NCBI GenBank assembly: GCA_040285745.1
Contig: JAUFOR010000006.1
Coordinates: 248,001 to 312,000, forward strand
Direction of reading: 5' to 3'
Length of the DNA stretch: 64,000 nucleotides
From: Barthelona sp. PCE
Lineage: Eukaryota; Metamonada: BaSk clade
Shown piece after piece: positions 10,636-19,435 of this stretch; the stretch's first letter is position 1; each line of letters starts with the position of its first letter. The position numbers and the translations under genes were made by a program. Under the pieces are notes generated by a model. The model was not told the DNA's origin, did no database searches, and saw only the letters and a program-made list of their open reading frames with translations.

Positions 10636-11031
10636 TTAAAAATCGAAGAAATCACGAGTATCGGATTGATTGAATTGATAAATGCTTGGCTTTTCAATTC
10701 TGATTAATTCTGGTCGAAGGCGACACTCCATGAGATCCAAATAGCTATAAAACTGGGTGCAGTCAATGGTTTGGGGGTCAATATTTTGTTCTGATGTGAT
10801 TTTGTAAATGAGTTTGTTGTTTTGATACTTTACGAAACCCCAAGTCTCTAAAAACTGTTCAATGCTATCATTGTTATATGTGTATTCAGCATTTGGTTCC
10901 ATAATGATCTTTCCTTCAGAAATTTCTGCTGTTTCAGGTGCTGGGAAATTTTCTTGGATAGAGTTGACCATTACAAAGTACCCATACAGCTCCCTGTATT
11001 CGTCCTTAGAGAAAACAAAACCGTATTCCAT
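10636..11031 (-). CDS. Unknown 131-residue protein
   Basis: I do not recognise this protein. It is acidic and mostly hydrophilic, without a signal peptide, membrane span or cysteine pattern, and ends in an aromatic tail DTRDFFDF. The ATG at 11031 was chosen because the upstream in-frame extension has only a TTG; a TCATTTC Initiator-like motif lies about 20 nt upstream of this ATG. It sits between the patatin and the CCCH-RING gene on the same strand, separated from the patatin by a 250-nt spacer. Confidence 0.55.
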   Translation of the reverse strand: MEYGFVFSKDEYRELYGYFVMVNSIQENFPAPETAEISEGKIIMEPNAEYTYNNDSIEQFLETWGFVKYQNNKLIYKITSEQNIDPQTIDCTQFYSYLDLMECRLRPELIRIEKPSIYQFNQSDTRDFFDF

Positions 11032-11200
11032 TGATAAGTTGTTGAAATGAAAAAATGAAGTAAAAAGCTTGTATTTACACTCTGTATTGTTGTTATCGTC
11101 AGAAATCTTCAACTTTAATCCGTAAGTCCATCATTACAGTTAAAGACTTAATATTTAGATGTAATCTTTGTGATTTTTCCTTAAAATCTATTTAAAATTG

Positions 11201-11743
11201 TTAAAAGTTCTTAATGGTCAGAGTACCACCACAATTAGCGCATCGCTCATTCTCTATATCTATTAAACATGGTGTACAAATAAAACAACCACAATCTTGC
11301 AGTTTTACCCGCTTTTCTTGATGACACACAGCACATGAGAATGCGTTACCCCGATCTATGTCTTTGATTTGCTCTTCTTCTTGTGGTGGAGTTAACACAC
11401 GTCTTATATGTGCATAACTACAATTATTTCCATATCCACATTCACCTGATAGAAAAAAAACCTTGCAAATGCGGCTTTTTTCAACAGATTGTTGCTCTGT
11501 ATGTGCTTCAATTCTATCCTTTTGTAAAACGTTCCCTTGTTCGGAAGTATTCTTCTCATGTGGTTTTTGTGGTGCTTCTGAAAGCCCAAAGACAGATTTA
11601 CTGTCCACAACCCTCGTTTTGTATGTATTTTTTTTATCTGAAGGCATTTGCTGATTCACATTAATCTTGTTAGCTTTGAGAGGCAGTTCACTTGTTTTAG
11701 TAATACTAGAAGCCCTAGTTCGTTTAGATCTCTTCTTGAACAT
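11201..11743 (-). CDS. CCCH + RING zinc-finger protein, Cwc24/RNF113-like
   Basis: The 180-residue protein has a disordered basic N-terminus, then a CCCH finger (CKVFFLSGECGYGNNCSYAH, about residues 92-111) and a C-terminal RING-like domain starting at CAVC and continuing through CGCFICTPC to CANCGG. CCCH followed closely by RING is the layout of Cwc24/RNF113, a ubiquitin ligase-type factor that joins the activated spliceosome. The CCCH motif CGYGNNCSYAH matches that family well. The RING is atypical: the usual histidine position reads Cys. The start is the ATG at 11743; the GTG at 11752 is not favoured. The gene diverges from the processing-peptidase-like gene with about 106 nt between starts. 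Confidence 0.65.
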   Translation of the reverse strand: MFKKRSKRTRASSITKTSELPLKANKINVNQQMPSDKKNTYKTRVVDSKSVFGLSEAPQKPHEKNTSEQGNVLQKDRIEAHTEQQSVEKSRICKVFFLSGECGYGNNCSYAHIRRVLTPPQEEEQIKDIDRGNAFSCAVCHQEKRVKLQDCGCFICTPCLIDIENERCANCGGTLTIKNF

Positions 11744-11849
11744 GAAAATCACATGCTTTGTAAACTTGAAAGGGATGTTTTTGGAATATCGACTTCATTC
11801 CATTTTTAGTATCTTTACAAAGTTGTTTTCCTAACTCATATTGTTAGTT

Positions 11850-12935
11850 ATGATCAAAAAAGTGGTAGATTTTGCGATTGGGGATAAGATTCCAAGGGGA
11901 GCCTTTCATCTTACTATTCCTTTTGGATATGGTTCTTCTAATGATGTTGTCAGTAATTTTGCCGCACTAAAGGTCTTTGAGAAGTCACTTGGTAATGTAT
12001 TACACTCAAATATATTGCCAAATTCGAGTCATTTTACATTTGTACAACCTACATCGAAGTATCCCAGAAGAATGGATCCGTTTGGGGCATGCGAATCTTT
12101 GGACAACACTGCTGAACGAGCTTCTGAGTATTTATCATCACCAATGCATGCAGCTATTCAACTTAGTCACCCTGCTTTTTACACACCATGTTTGCACAAT
12201 ATTGATGCAAAGAGCACGGCATATGCATGTCAACAGCTTTCGGCAACTTTGCACAATGGTGTTTTGTATGGGAAGCGGGGAGAAGTGATTCAATTACCGT
12301 ACTACCGCAATCCATCACTGCATCGTATCAAAGACGTAATTAACAGTCAAGATTCCGTCAGGGAGAGGTTCATACAGAATTATACAAGGAGTTTAGACAT
12401 TTTTCAGAAAACTATTCCTTCTAATTATTTTCCTTTCACTGTATCGTTTGATCAACCATTGGATACAACAGAATTAATTAGTTTGCTGGTTCTAGAACGG
12501 TTATTAGGTCAAGTCAGTTGTTTTGAAGAAGGAGGTCCTCGACCGAAGAATTCTGCTTTGCTTTGTCAATTTTTAACACCTTCAATAGTTAATTCTCTCG
12601 GGTTTAAGGTGATGATTGATGGGTGTAGTAATGTTTTGTGTGGATTAATATTTGAAACCGTGAATCCTTCATTTGTTCCAGATATTAAAAAATTCTGTGA
12701 TATTATTGAGAGAGAAATTACAGAAAATCATGTAGAAATGGGTAAAAATGCATTAAAAATGAGTGTTCTTGAGAAATCGGAAAATTTTATTGACGATTGC
12801 ATGAATAGAGGGTTTTATAACTTAATACTGCCCCCATCATTTGATTTATTGGCTTGTATTGACAGTAGTGTAACCCTTAATAGTGTTAAAAATATGTTTT
12901 TATTATTTAAAGAAAAGTTGGATGACCTAGAGTAA
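11850..12935 (+). CDS. Divergent organellar processing peptidase alpha subunit (M16, MPP/HPP-alpha-like)
   Basis: The 361-residue protein shows the M16 alpha-subunit signature region around residue 210: VLERLLGQVSCFEEGGPRP aligns with the LLGGGGSFSAGGPGKG glycine-rich loop of mitochondrial/hydrogenosomal processing peptidase alpha. Downstream residues (FVPDIKKFCDIIEREI and a GKNALKMSVL helix) also follow that family. There is no HxxEH zinc motif, as expected for the non-catalytic alpha subunit, which holds precursor proteins through the glycine-rich loop. The loop is partly degenerate, having lost several glycines, and the protein is shorter than yeast or human alpha (about 450-500). The start is the ATG at 11850. 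The nearby Pam16-like gene supports an organelle-import role. Confidence 0.6.
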   Translation: MIKKVVDFAIGDKIPRGAFHLTIPFGYGSSNDVVSNFAALKVFEKSLGNVLHSNILPNSSHFTFVQPTSKYPRRMDPFGACESLDNTAERASEYLSSPMHAAIQLSHPAFYTPCLHNIDAKSTAYACQQLSATLHNGVLYGKRGEVIQLPYYRNPSLHRIKDVINSQDSVRERFIQNYTRSLDIFQKTIPSNYFPFTVSFDQPLDTTELISLLVLERLLGQVSCFEEGGPRPKNSALLCQFLTPSIVNSLGFKVMIDGCSNVLCGLIFETVNPSFVPDIKKFCDIIEREITENHVEMGKNALKMSVLEKSENFIDDCMNRGFYNLILPPSFDLLACIDSSVTLNSVKNMFLLFKEKLDDLE

Positions 12936-12989
12936 AAAAATTTGTGTTTAACTGTTTATCCGTTTCTTTACAACTTTTGTACAAGGGTT

Positions 12990-13550
12990 ATGCCTACTAA
13001 AAACGCGCAGAACGTTCTCAAAGCAAGTGAGGCAGCATATTCAAAGCTTCCAAAAGTGAGTAGTGAACTTTTAACTCTCACATACGGTGTATTCATTCAA
13101 CAGATCTTCAAAACCACATACCGCATCGAAGATGTCAACGCTAAACTATTGGAAATAGGACAGAACATGGGTTTAAGAATAGTAGACGATTTTCTCAGTC
13201 ATATAGTTTTTGAACGATGCAGTAGCTTCACAGAAACGTGCCAAATCCTCGTTGGATCAGGATTTATGTATTTTTTTGGAGTTAGTGGAACAATATTAAG
13301 TTGGAACGAAGAAAATTCACAATGTGTATTTCTTTTAAAACATAATTTATTGAATAATTTCGTTGAAATACCTGCACATCTTGAAGGTTTGAAATATAAT
13401 AATATGCTTTGTGGTGTAATTAAAGGTGCACTTAATGCTATTAATTTCAAAGTTAAAGTAGAGGAAGTAGAGAGCACTGTATATGGTGCAAACGATGACG
13501 TGTTTTCAATTTCCCTTGAGGAATTGCTACACGATGAAACAGGAGAGTAA
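12990..13550 (+). CDS. BET3: TRAPP complex subunit Bet3 (TRAPPC3)
   Basis: This 186-residue protein matches the core Bet3/TRAPPC3 fold. The conserved features are ELLTLTYGVFIQQIF near residue 24, the GLRIVDDFLSH segment and the C-terminal LCGVIKGALNAINFKVK segment, which correspond to the family's ELFTLTYGALV, GVRLIEDFLA and LCGVLRGALEMV. TRAPP is a Rab GEF and tether for ER-to-Golgi and intra-Golgi traffic. The start is the ATG at 12990, which gives the usual length. The stop overlaps TAAA, and only 15 nt separate it from the stop of the convergent Pam16-like gene. Confidence 0.88.
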   Translation: MPTKNAQNVLKASEAAYSKLPKVSSELLTLTYGVFIQQIFKTTYRIEDVNAKLLEIGQNMGLRIVDDFLSHIVFERCSSFTETCQILVGSGFMYFFGVSGTILSWNEENSQCVFLLKHNLLNNFVEIPAHLEGLKYNNMLCGVIKGALNAINFKVKVEEVESTVYGANDDVFSISLEELLHDETGE

Positions 13551-13565
13551 AAAATTATATGATGT

Positions 13566-14003
13566 TCATCTCTCAATATTTAACAAGTGCTGGTAGCACT
13601 GCTGAAGTTTGTTCTGAATGAATGGGGATCCGTTATTTTCTTCGCTATTAGCATTATATAAGTGGGAGAACCTATTTTCCACAGCTTGACGACCGCATTG
13701 TGGCTCTAAACTAAGAATACCATACACGTCATCCAACGTGGCCCGCTGAGGTATGCGCAAAAATGCCTTGGACTTCATTATACCTGATTCAATCCATTGA
13801 ATGCTTAGAGTAGTCAAAAACGATGAGAAACCCACAGCAGATTTCGATAACCTGGATAGAAGTTGTTTCATGTGATCTTTATGTCTATAATAGTTGTGCC
13901 CAAATGCGGAATAGGAAATCTTGAATATAGCAGGCCATAGAAGTATAAGGTTGATGATCATTCTCCCAATACACTCACCAGAGCTCATAAAACGGGAGTA
14001 CAT
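13566..14003 (-). CDS. Pam16/Tim16-like organelle import motor subunit
   Basis: The C-terminal half of this 145-residue protein is a degenerate J-like domain. ATLDDVYGILSLEP followed by FSHLYNANSEENNGSPFIQ and a helix with KLQQCYQHLL matches Pam16 (Magmas), whose family pattern is L-x-x-A-x-x-I-L, then HLFxxN, then GSFYLQSK. There is no HPD motif, as in all Pam16 proteins. The N-terminal part has a hydrophobic segment (IGRMIINLILLWPAIFKI, about 12-29) consistent with membrane association. Pam16 holds the J-protein Pam18 at the import channel to control matrix Hsp70. The N-terminal half is longer than usual, so the second Met (residue 6) or a later start is possible. Confidence 0.65.
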   Translation of the reverse strand: MYSRFMSSGECIGRMIINLILLWPAIFKISYSAFGHNYYRHKDHMKQLLSRLSKSAVGFSSFLTTLSIQWIESGIMKSKAFLRIPQRATLDDVYGILSLEPQCGRQAVENRFSHLYNANSEENNGSPFIQNKLQQCYQHLLNIER

Positions 14004-14118
14004 GCCACAATAAAGTGGTCAGGAAAGTTTTATTTTCAGTTAACTTGTTTTTAGCTTTACAACCTATTTCTATTCAACCACAACAGGTCAAACAGACCCT
14101 ACAGACTATACACAGAAT

Positions 14119-15453
14119 ATGAGTAGCAGCAACACAAGTTATCTAACCGATTTGGATGTACGAGTTTTAGTTCTTGCAGGAGGATCAAGTTCCCGTTTCA
14201 TGCCCCTAAACAAGGTGTTTGTCGACCTTGGTACGGGCCGTACACTTATTCAGCAAACATTTGACAGAGCCTGCTCAACAGAAATCGTTGATTCAAAGCC
14301 GTTAACCGCTCGCGATAAATTTTACATTGCAACAGGACCAGACATGGCGTCTCTTATGCGTGAGCAGCTCCCAGACATCCCCCCATCCAACGTAATTAGC
14401 GATCCTGCTCCACGCAACACTTTACCCGCAATTTTATGGGCTATAGCCAATTTACAGCCCACAGTTTCGGACGACACTCTCATAGCTATGCTCACAGGAG
14501 ATCATGTTATTGACAATACCCAACAATTCAGGAAATGTGTAGAACGAGCTCTTAGCGTTGCAAGCTTATATGACTCAATAGTAACGATTGGTATTACTCC
14601 CTCGGACGATCCCAATGATTGGACATCGTTTGGAGCAATGAAGGAAGGCATGGGTTGTATCCAGAACTTGGATGCTTCTGAGTTGGAACAGTTCTTAGAG
14701 AAACCAACAAAAGAGATGGCTGAAGGTATGATTTCTGAAGGTGGATGGTTCTGGAACGCTGGTATGTTTTTCTTTTCCATTAAATCTATTGAAAAAGGTC
14801 TTAGTCACACCGTTCCAGAAGTCTATGAGGTTTACAAACAGATGAAAGACCTTGTAAGTGGACCTGGTATCCGTAGAATAGGTGATGCTAAGAAATTATT
14901 TGAGAATTTCCAGCGAAAAATTCCTCACCCACTTTACCCTGGTACAGATCGTCTAGCTGATAATTCCATCGATTATGCGTTGATGCAGCCGTTAACAAAC
15001 ATTCCTATTGATGAAATCCCACCAATTAGAGCTTATGTAATTCCTGGTGATTTCCCTTGGACGGATATCGGTAGTTGGGATGCGTTGTATAAGGTAGTAG
15101 ATCCAGATGACAATGATAATATTGTTGTTGGAACGAGATTATCATTGAATAACGTTAGGAATTGTTTGATACTAGGTGAAGAATCTTTCCAAATCTCTGC
15201 TTATAATTGTACTGATTTAGTTATCGTGCACAGTAAGGAAGGAGTGCTATTTGTTTGCAGTAAGGATTATCTTGGCTCAAAGTTGAGAGAAGTTTACACA
15301 CTGTTTAAGAGTAAGGAACCTTTGGCAAACTTGGAATTTAAGTCACAAAACTGCACATTGATGGGCGACAATATCGTAGTTGTTGGCTGTGAAGGTCTAG
15401 CTATTGAAAATGGTCCTGACGAAGCAATTGTTAATGTTCGCAATACCATGTAA
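14119..15453 (+). CDS. Mannose-1-phosphate guanylyltransferase, bacterial ManC-like
   Basis: The enzyme makes GDP-mannose from mannose-1-phosphate and GTP, feeding protein and lipid glycosylation. The 444-residue protein opens with a nucleotidyltransferase motif (VLVLAGGSSSRFMPLNK, about 14-30), followed by a DHVI metal site, LEKP, the GGWFWNAGMFFFSI block, SIDYALMQ and PGDFPWTDIGSWDAL. These blocks are those of the bacterial ManC/GMP family rather than the usual eukaryotic GMPPB with hexapeptide repeats. The tail (about 345-444) is beta-rich and does not look like the PMI cupin of bifunctional ManC. The family affinity suggests acquisition from bacteria at some point. It diverges from the Pam16-like gene with 115 nt between starts. 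Confidence 0.85.
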   Translation: MSSSNTSYLTDLDVRVLVLAGGSSSRFMPLNKVFVDLGTGRTLIQQTFDRACSTEIVDSKPLTARDKFYIATGPDMASLMREQLPDIPPSNVISDPAPRNTLPAILWAIANLQPTVSDDTLIAMLTGDHVIDNTQQFRKCVERALSVASLYDSIVTIGITPSDDPNDWTSFGAMKEGMGCIQNLDASELEQFLEKPTKEMAEGMISEGGWFWNAGMFFFSIKSIEKGLSHTVPEVYEVYKQMKDLVSGPGIRRIGDAKKLFENFQRKIPHPLYPGTDRLADNSIDYALMQPLTNIPIDEIPPIRAYVIPGDFPWTDIGSWDALYKVVDPDDNDNIVVGTRLSLNNVRNCLILGEESFQISAYNCTDLVIVHSKEGVLFVCSKDYLGSKLREVYTLFKSKEPLANLEFKSQNCTLMGDNIVVVGCEGLAIENGPDEAIVNVRNTM

Positions 15454-15572
15454 AGATTATGGTTATTTAGTTGCCTAAATTCTTGTTAGAGTAAAGTTTG
15501 TTGGGATAGATGATATGAAATGTTAAATCGAGAGATTGCAAGCTTGAAAACCCGTTAATAGTTTTATCCGTT

Positions 15573-15577
15573 TCATT
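15573..15577 (+). promoter_or_regulatory. Initiator-like TCATT abutting the ATG
   Basis: TCATT directly precedes the start codon of the gene at 15578, matching the core of the trichomonad Initiator. The same arrangement is seen at the small minus-strand gene starting at 21044. Confidence 0.3.
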
Positions 15578-16930
15578 ATGGGGGAAAAGCCATCTCGAAC
15601 CAGAACTAGCTCCAACACCGATCGGAGGAAATCGACACGTATCGAACCGAGAAAGTTTGAAAGAAGAGACTCTAGAAGGGGACGTTCCAGTCGTTTTAAA
15701 GATTTAGAAGGGAGAAAAAACCGCCCATCAAGCGGGTCGAAACCACCTTTAACAGAAACAAATGAGATAAAGAACGAGAACGGCGAGATAATTCAATATC
15801 AAAAATACACACCTAAAAAGAAGAAGATGCGTTTCAAAGGACAATCAGACCGTGATATACATGAAGAGATGCGACTTGAGCTGTCAAAGAAGAGGTTTTT
15901 AAGTCCTCATGAACGCAGAATTATGCAGGATGATTATGAGTACAAATCAAAGCGAGATGTTAAGATAGAGATTCCTCTCGTGCACCAAACCCTTCCCACA
16001 TGGGATAAATCACACAGAAAACCTGTGGAGAAACCGCCAAAACCGTTGTATGAGGTGGGAATGCCGCTCACAGTTGTCACCAAAGATACATACCCTTACA
16101 AGCATTTCATTCAGCCAAAGGTGGAGAAACTAGCATACCAAGCAGCAGTTTGGTTGGATGAAGCACCTTTTCGTGTTTTTATAACAAATAGAGGTATTTA
16201 TTTCATTGATGCTCGTAAAGATCGTTTGCGATTTGTTATGGACTTTTTATGCATCGAGCACATCATCAAGGACGACGAGCAGGTATTACCGGTCATTATT
16301 GTGTACAGATTACCGGCAAAAGACGGAGTACCTAAACATGTCAAATCGAAATTTCATCGAATTAATGTTAAATGGCGTGATGAGATGATGGCATCGACCA
16401 CCGACTTCTGCTTATGTCAAGTGCGTATGGATTTTGAGACGCCGAGGAAAGCAAAAACTTTTTATCACACATTGAACTTTCTGTTGCAGGCACATCGAGA
16501 GAATTCTTATTTAAACATTCTCCCACAGTCAAGGGAGCCCAACAGACCCCTTTTCATTGCTACAGTTATGCAATATTCAGAAAAGCAGCACAAGAAAAAA
16601 ATTCGTAGTTTAGTTATTGCAACTCGTGGAATTTATTTAATGACTCTAAATGGTGCTTTTAGCGAACCTTCCAGATTGAAACAGCGTGTTTTATGGTCAG
16701 ATCTTGAAAGATATGAAACTTTTGAAAACGATGGAAAAATAGAAATGTATCTTCCGTATTCGTATGATTTAAATCATTCAGACCGTTTGTCAATGCGACT
16801 GGTTAACAAAAATCCTCTCCGATTCCAATTTCTTCATGATTTTGATCGTATAAGGTTTATAAATCAATTGAAGTTAATTGGTTTTCAGATTCTTAACATT
16901 GAGATACCGTTTGAGATCGTTGATCGTTAA
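15578..16930 (+). CDS. Unknown basic protein with two similar globular modules
   Basis: I cannot assign a function. Residues 1-105 are highly charged and rich in Arg, Lys and Ser. Two globular stretches follow (about 180-310 and 325-445). Each begins with a similar beta pattern, FRVFITNRGIYFIDA in the first and RSLVIATRGIYLMTL in the second, suggesting an internal duplication of a PH-like or TH1-like beta module; this is inference from pattern only. There is no membrane segment or signal. A TCATT motif directly precedes the ATG. The stop codon abuts the stop of the opposite-strand LRR/coiled-coil gene with no nucleotide between them. Confidence 0.75.
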   Translation: MGEKPSRTRTSSNTDRRKSTRIEPRKFERRDSRRGRSSRFKDLEGRKNRPSSGSKPPLTETNEIKNENGEIIQYQKYTPKKKKMRFKGQSDRDIHEEMRLELSKKRFLSPHERRIMQDDYEYKSKRDVKIEIPLVHQTLPTWDKSHRKPVEKPPKPLYEVGMPLTVVTKDTYPYKHFIQPKVEKLAYQAAVWLDEAPFRVFITNRGIYFIDARKDRLRFVMDFLCIEHIIKDDEQVLPVIIVYRLPAKDGVPKHVKSKFHRINVKWRDEMMASTTDFCLCQVRMDFETPRKAKTFYHTLNFLLQAHRENSYLNILPQSREPNRPLFIATVMQYSEKQHKKKIRSLVIATRGIYLMTLNGAFSEPSRLKQRVLWSDLERYETFENDGKIEMYLPYSYDLNHSDRLSMRLVNKNPLRFQFLHDFDRIRFINQLKLIGFQILNIEIPFEIVDR

Positions 16931-19357
16931 TCATTTAGTAATTAGATCTCTTGCCTCATCAATCTTGTAAATAAATCGTCTTAAATCGTCAACTTCTGTT
17001 TTCAATTTTGAGTTCTCGTTGTGATTCAGCTGAAGGTTTTCTTCCAGGTTAAGTGAATGGGTCTGGATCGTTTCTTTCTCGACCTGCTCCTGTTTAAGCT
17101 GCTGAGTGAGAGCATATACAGTACTGTTGAGGTCTGCAACCTCTTTTTTCCAGTTTTGCTTCGTTTCATTCAATTCATTCTTGGTAGCTTCCAAAGCGGC
17201 CGAGTACTCTCCATCTAAAGCGTTTAGTTTGTCCTCAAATGCTTCAAAACGAGACAGTCTATCTATTTCTTCCATGCACTCTTCCACTTCTTCTTTTTGC
17301 TCTAATATAATTTTCTCACGCTCAATGACCTGTTCCTTCAACCGTTCAATGTCAATACAATATAGTTCTTTCTCTTTTTCGAACTTATCAAGAATTACAC
17401 TCTTTGCACTTTTTTGTGTTTCAATTTCTTGAACAGCCTGATAAAACTCATCGTCTCTCTCCTCTAACTCTTTCTTTAAAGATTTCATAGCTAATGTCAC
17501 ATCTTTTTTCTGTTTTTCTCTTTGAATACAGATTCTCTCATATTGTTCATTGAAATTGACTAATTCCTTAGTAAAATAATCCCGATCATCCTTCAACTTC
17601 TTCTCTAAGTTCAACTCATTAGTTTTCGTAAATTCATATTTCTTCTTTAACTCTTCACAAATACGTACTAGATCATAGTTCTTCTCCTTTAATACACGAA
17701 GTCTCTTTCGCTCAGTTGCCAACTGCAGCTCATGCTCTTTCTCAACTTGCTTCATCTGCTGTTCTTGTTTACGAATCATTCCACGCAACTCATCACGTTC
17801 TTTTATACGCATTTTTTCATTGCTTTGCATTTCAGCAACTAATTTTGAGTGTTCAACTTCGGAATGTGCTTTTTTTTGCATAGCATCGTTTTCTAAGGTA
17901 ACTAACTTTGTTCCTAACTCAGCAATCTTCGTTCTCAATTGCGTATTAACGGATTTTAATTCATAAGAATCCTTTTCAATCCTTTTTAATTGGTTCTCTG
18001 ATTTTTTTTGATCAATCAATCTACTCTCTAGCTGCTTATTGCGCAGCTCAAGAGCGTGATACTTCTTTCGGAACTGTTTCGCTCGCTCACGTACTGTAAT
18101 CAATTTTGTTTGCAACGAACGAACTTGACCTTCTAAAAATACAACGTGTTCATTTTTCTTTTCACTATTTGACAGCTCGTTTTGCAGCTTTGTCAGATGA
18201 TCCACGAATTTTGGATCTATTTTTAATACAGGTGTTTCTTCCTTATTCTTTCTTCTCTTGTTCCTTGGTTTCTTCTTCTCAGATTCACTCTTTTTTTGAA
18301 CAGGTGTTGGGTTGGGACTCTCTAACGGGTCAGGTGCTGGCATAAAGAACGTAGGGATAGGGAGAATGGGATCGGCTATGAAAAATTCTCTAGTTCCTGT
18401 TTCTTCCTTAATAATATCATCTAAGCTTTCTTTTTTTGACTCATTTTCACGTTTGGCCTCTCTTTCACGTTCAGCCTCCCGCTCCCGCTCTCTATCCTCC
18501 TCAATTTGGCGAGTACGGTCATCTAAAGTCCGTACAGCAGTGTTTAAATCTGATACGATACCTTTCATAGTAAGTTTTTCATCGGCTACATGAGTTATAT
18601 GAGATACGATACCACTCAGTCCATCTACAACAGCATTGAGTTGATCTAACTGGCCTATTGCTTGTTCTGCTAATAAATTTCGTTCTTCTTCACTATCTTC
18701 ACTGTCATCCTCATTATCAAAAACATCAATACTGTCATATACATCACTGACAAACTCGCGCTCAGGGTCAGGGTACGTCTGCACTTCATCTTGTAGTTTT
18801 TCACGAAGTACAGCAACATCTTGGTTGTCTAAAAATTGCAAATTTGGTAATTGGGTTAAGACGTTAAGCAAAAAACTTTCAAGTTCTTCTATCTTATTTC
18901 CTTTAAGATTTAATATTCTTAAGTTATGTAACCCTGTCAAATGCACAATTTCATCAAGAGATTCGATTTGGTTATGTGATAAATCGAGAAATTCTAAATT
19001 TTGTAAACCATTCCATTCACAACTATGTTGAAACTGTTCTAAACTACAAATCCAGTTGCTGGACAGGTTCAATGATTGGAGATGATGCAACCGCTCGATA
19101 CCATCAATTTGATCTAGGCGATTTGTTGAAAGATTTAGAGTAGTAAGTCTTGTACACTTTCCTAGATCGATTGCATTGGAAATGTTATTTCCAGAAAGGT
19201 CCAGATCCTCGAGATACTTCAATGCCTCAAGCCCAGTACAATTATCAAGGTTACAATGAAGAATAGATAATTTTTTAACACGTGAAGGAATGTCTTCGAC
19301 AGGAATTTTTGCCCAGGTCTCCCCCAAGTAGTACACGGTGTCAGAATCAGCGCTCAT
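16931..19357 (-). CDS. Leucine-rich repeat plus coiled-coil protein, VFL1/LRRCC1-like
   Basis: The 808-residue product has SDS22-type leucine-rich repeats over about residues 25-190 (for example LEDLDLSGNNI, LTTLNLSTNRL, LQSLNLSSNWI, LEFLDLSHNQI). A short acidic region follows, then a charged linker rich in Glu and Arg, and a long coiled coil from about 385 to the end. This layout is that of VFL1/LRRCC1-type centriole and basal-body proteins; the name rests on architecture, as coiled coils carry little family signal. It is divergently paired with another coiled-coil gene, with only 78 nt between the start codons. Confidence 0.6.
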   Translation of the reverse strand: MSADSDTVYYLGETWAKIPVEDIPSRVKKLSILHCNLDNCTGLEALKYLEDLDLSGNNISNAIDLGKCTRLTTLNLSTNRLDQIDGIERLHHLQSLNLSSNWICSLEQFQHSCEWNGLQNLEFLDLSHNQIESLDEIVHLTGLHNLRILNLKGNKIEELESFLLNVLTQLPNLQFLDNQDVAVLREKLQDEVQTYPDPEREFVSDVYDSIDVFDNEDDSEDSEEERNLLAEQAIGQLDQLNAVVDGLSGIVSHITHVADEKLTMKGIVSDLNTAVRTLDDRTRQIEEDREREREAEREREAKRENESKKESLDDIIKEETGTREFFIADPILPIPTFFMPAPDPLESPNPTPVQKKSESEKKKPRNKRRKNKEETPVLKIDPKFVDHLTKLQNELSNSEKKNEHVVFLEGQVRSLQTKLITVRERAKQFRKKYHALELRNKQLESRLIDQKKSENQLKRIEKDSYELKSVNTQLRTKIAELGTKLVTLENDAMQKKAHSEVEHSKLVAEMQSNEKMRIKERDELRGMIRKQEQQMKQVEKEHELQLATERKRLRVLKEKNYDLVRICEELKKKYEFTKTNELNLEKKLKDDRDYFTKELVNFNEQYERICIQREKQKKDVTLAMKSLKKELEERDDEFYQAVQEIETQKSAKSVILDKFEKEKELYCIDIERLKEQVIEREKIILEQKEEVEECMEEIDRLSRFEAFEDKLNALDGEYSAALEATKNELNETKQNWKKEVADLNSTVYALTQQLKQEQVEKETIQTHSLNLEENLQLNHNENSKLKTEVDDLRRFIYKIDEARDLITK

Positions 19358-19435
19358 AACCGGAAAAAGTGTGGAAGAGGGTTGTTAAAAAATTTACATC
19401 CTTTTACAAGCATTTTGGGTTTGCAATGAGTTTAC

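Noticed and set aside
12942-12989. Longer N-terminus for Bet3
   Set aside because: It begins with TTG rather than ATG and extends beyond the normal family start.
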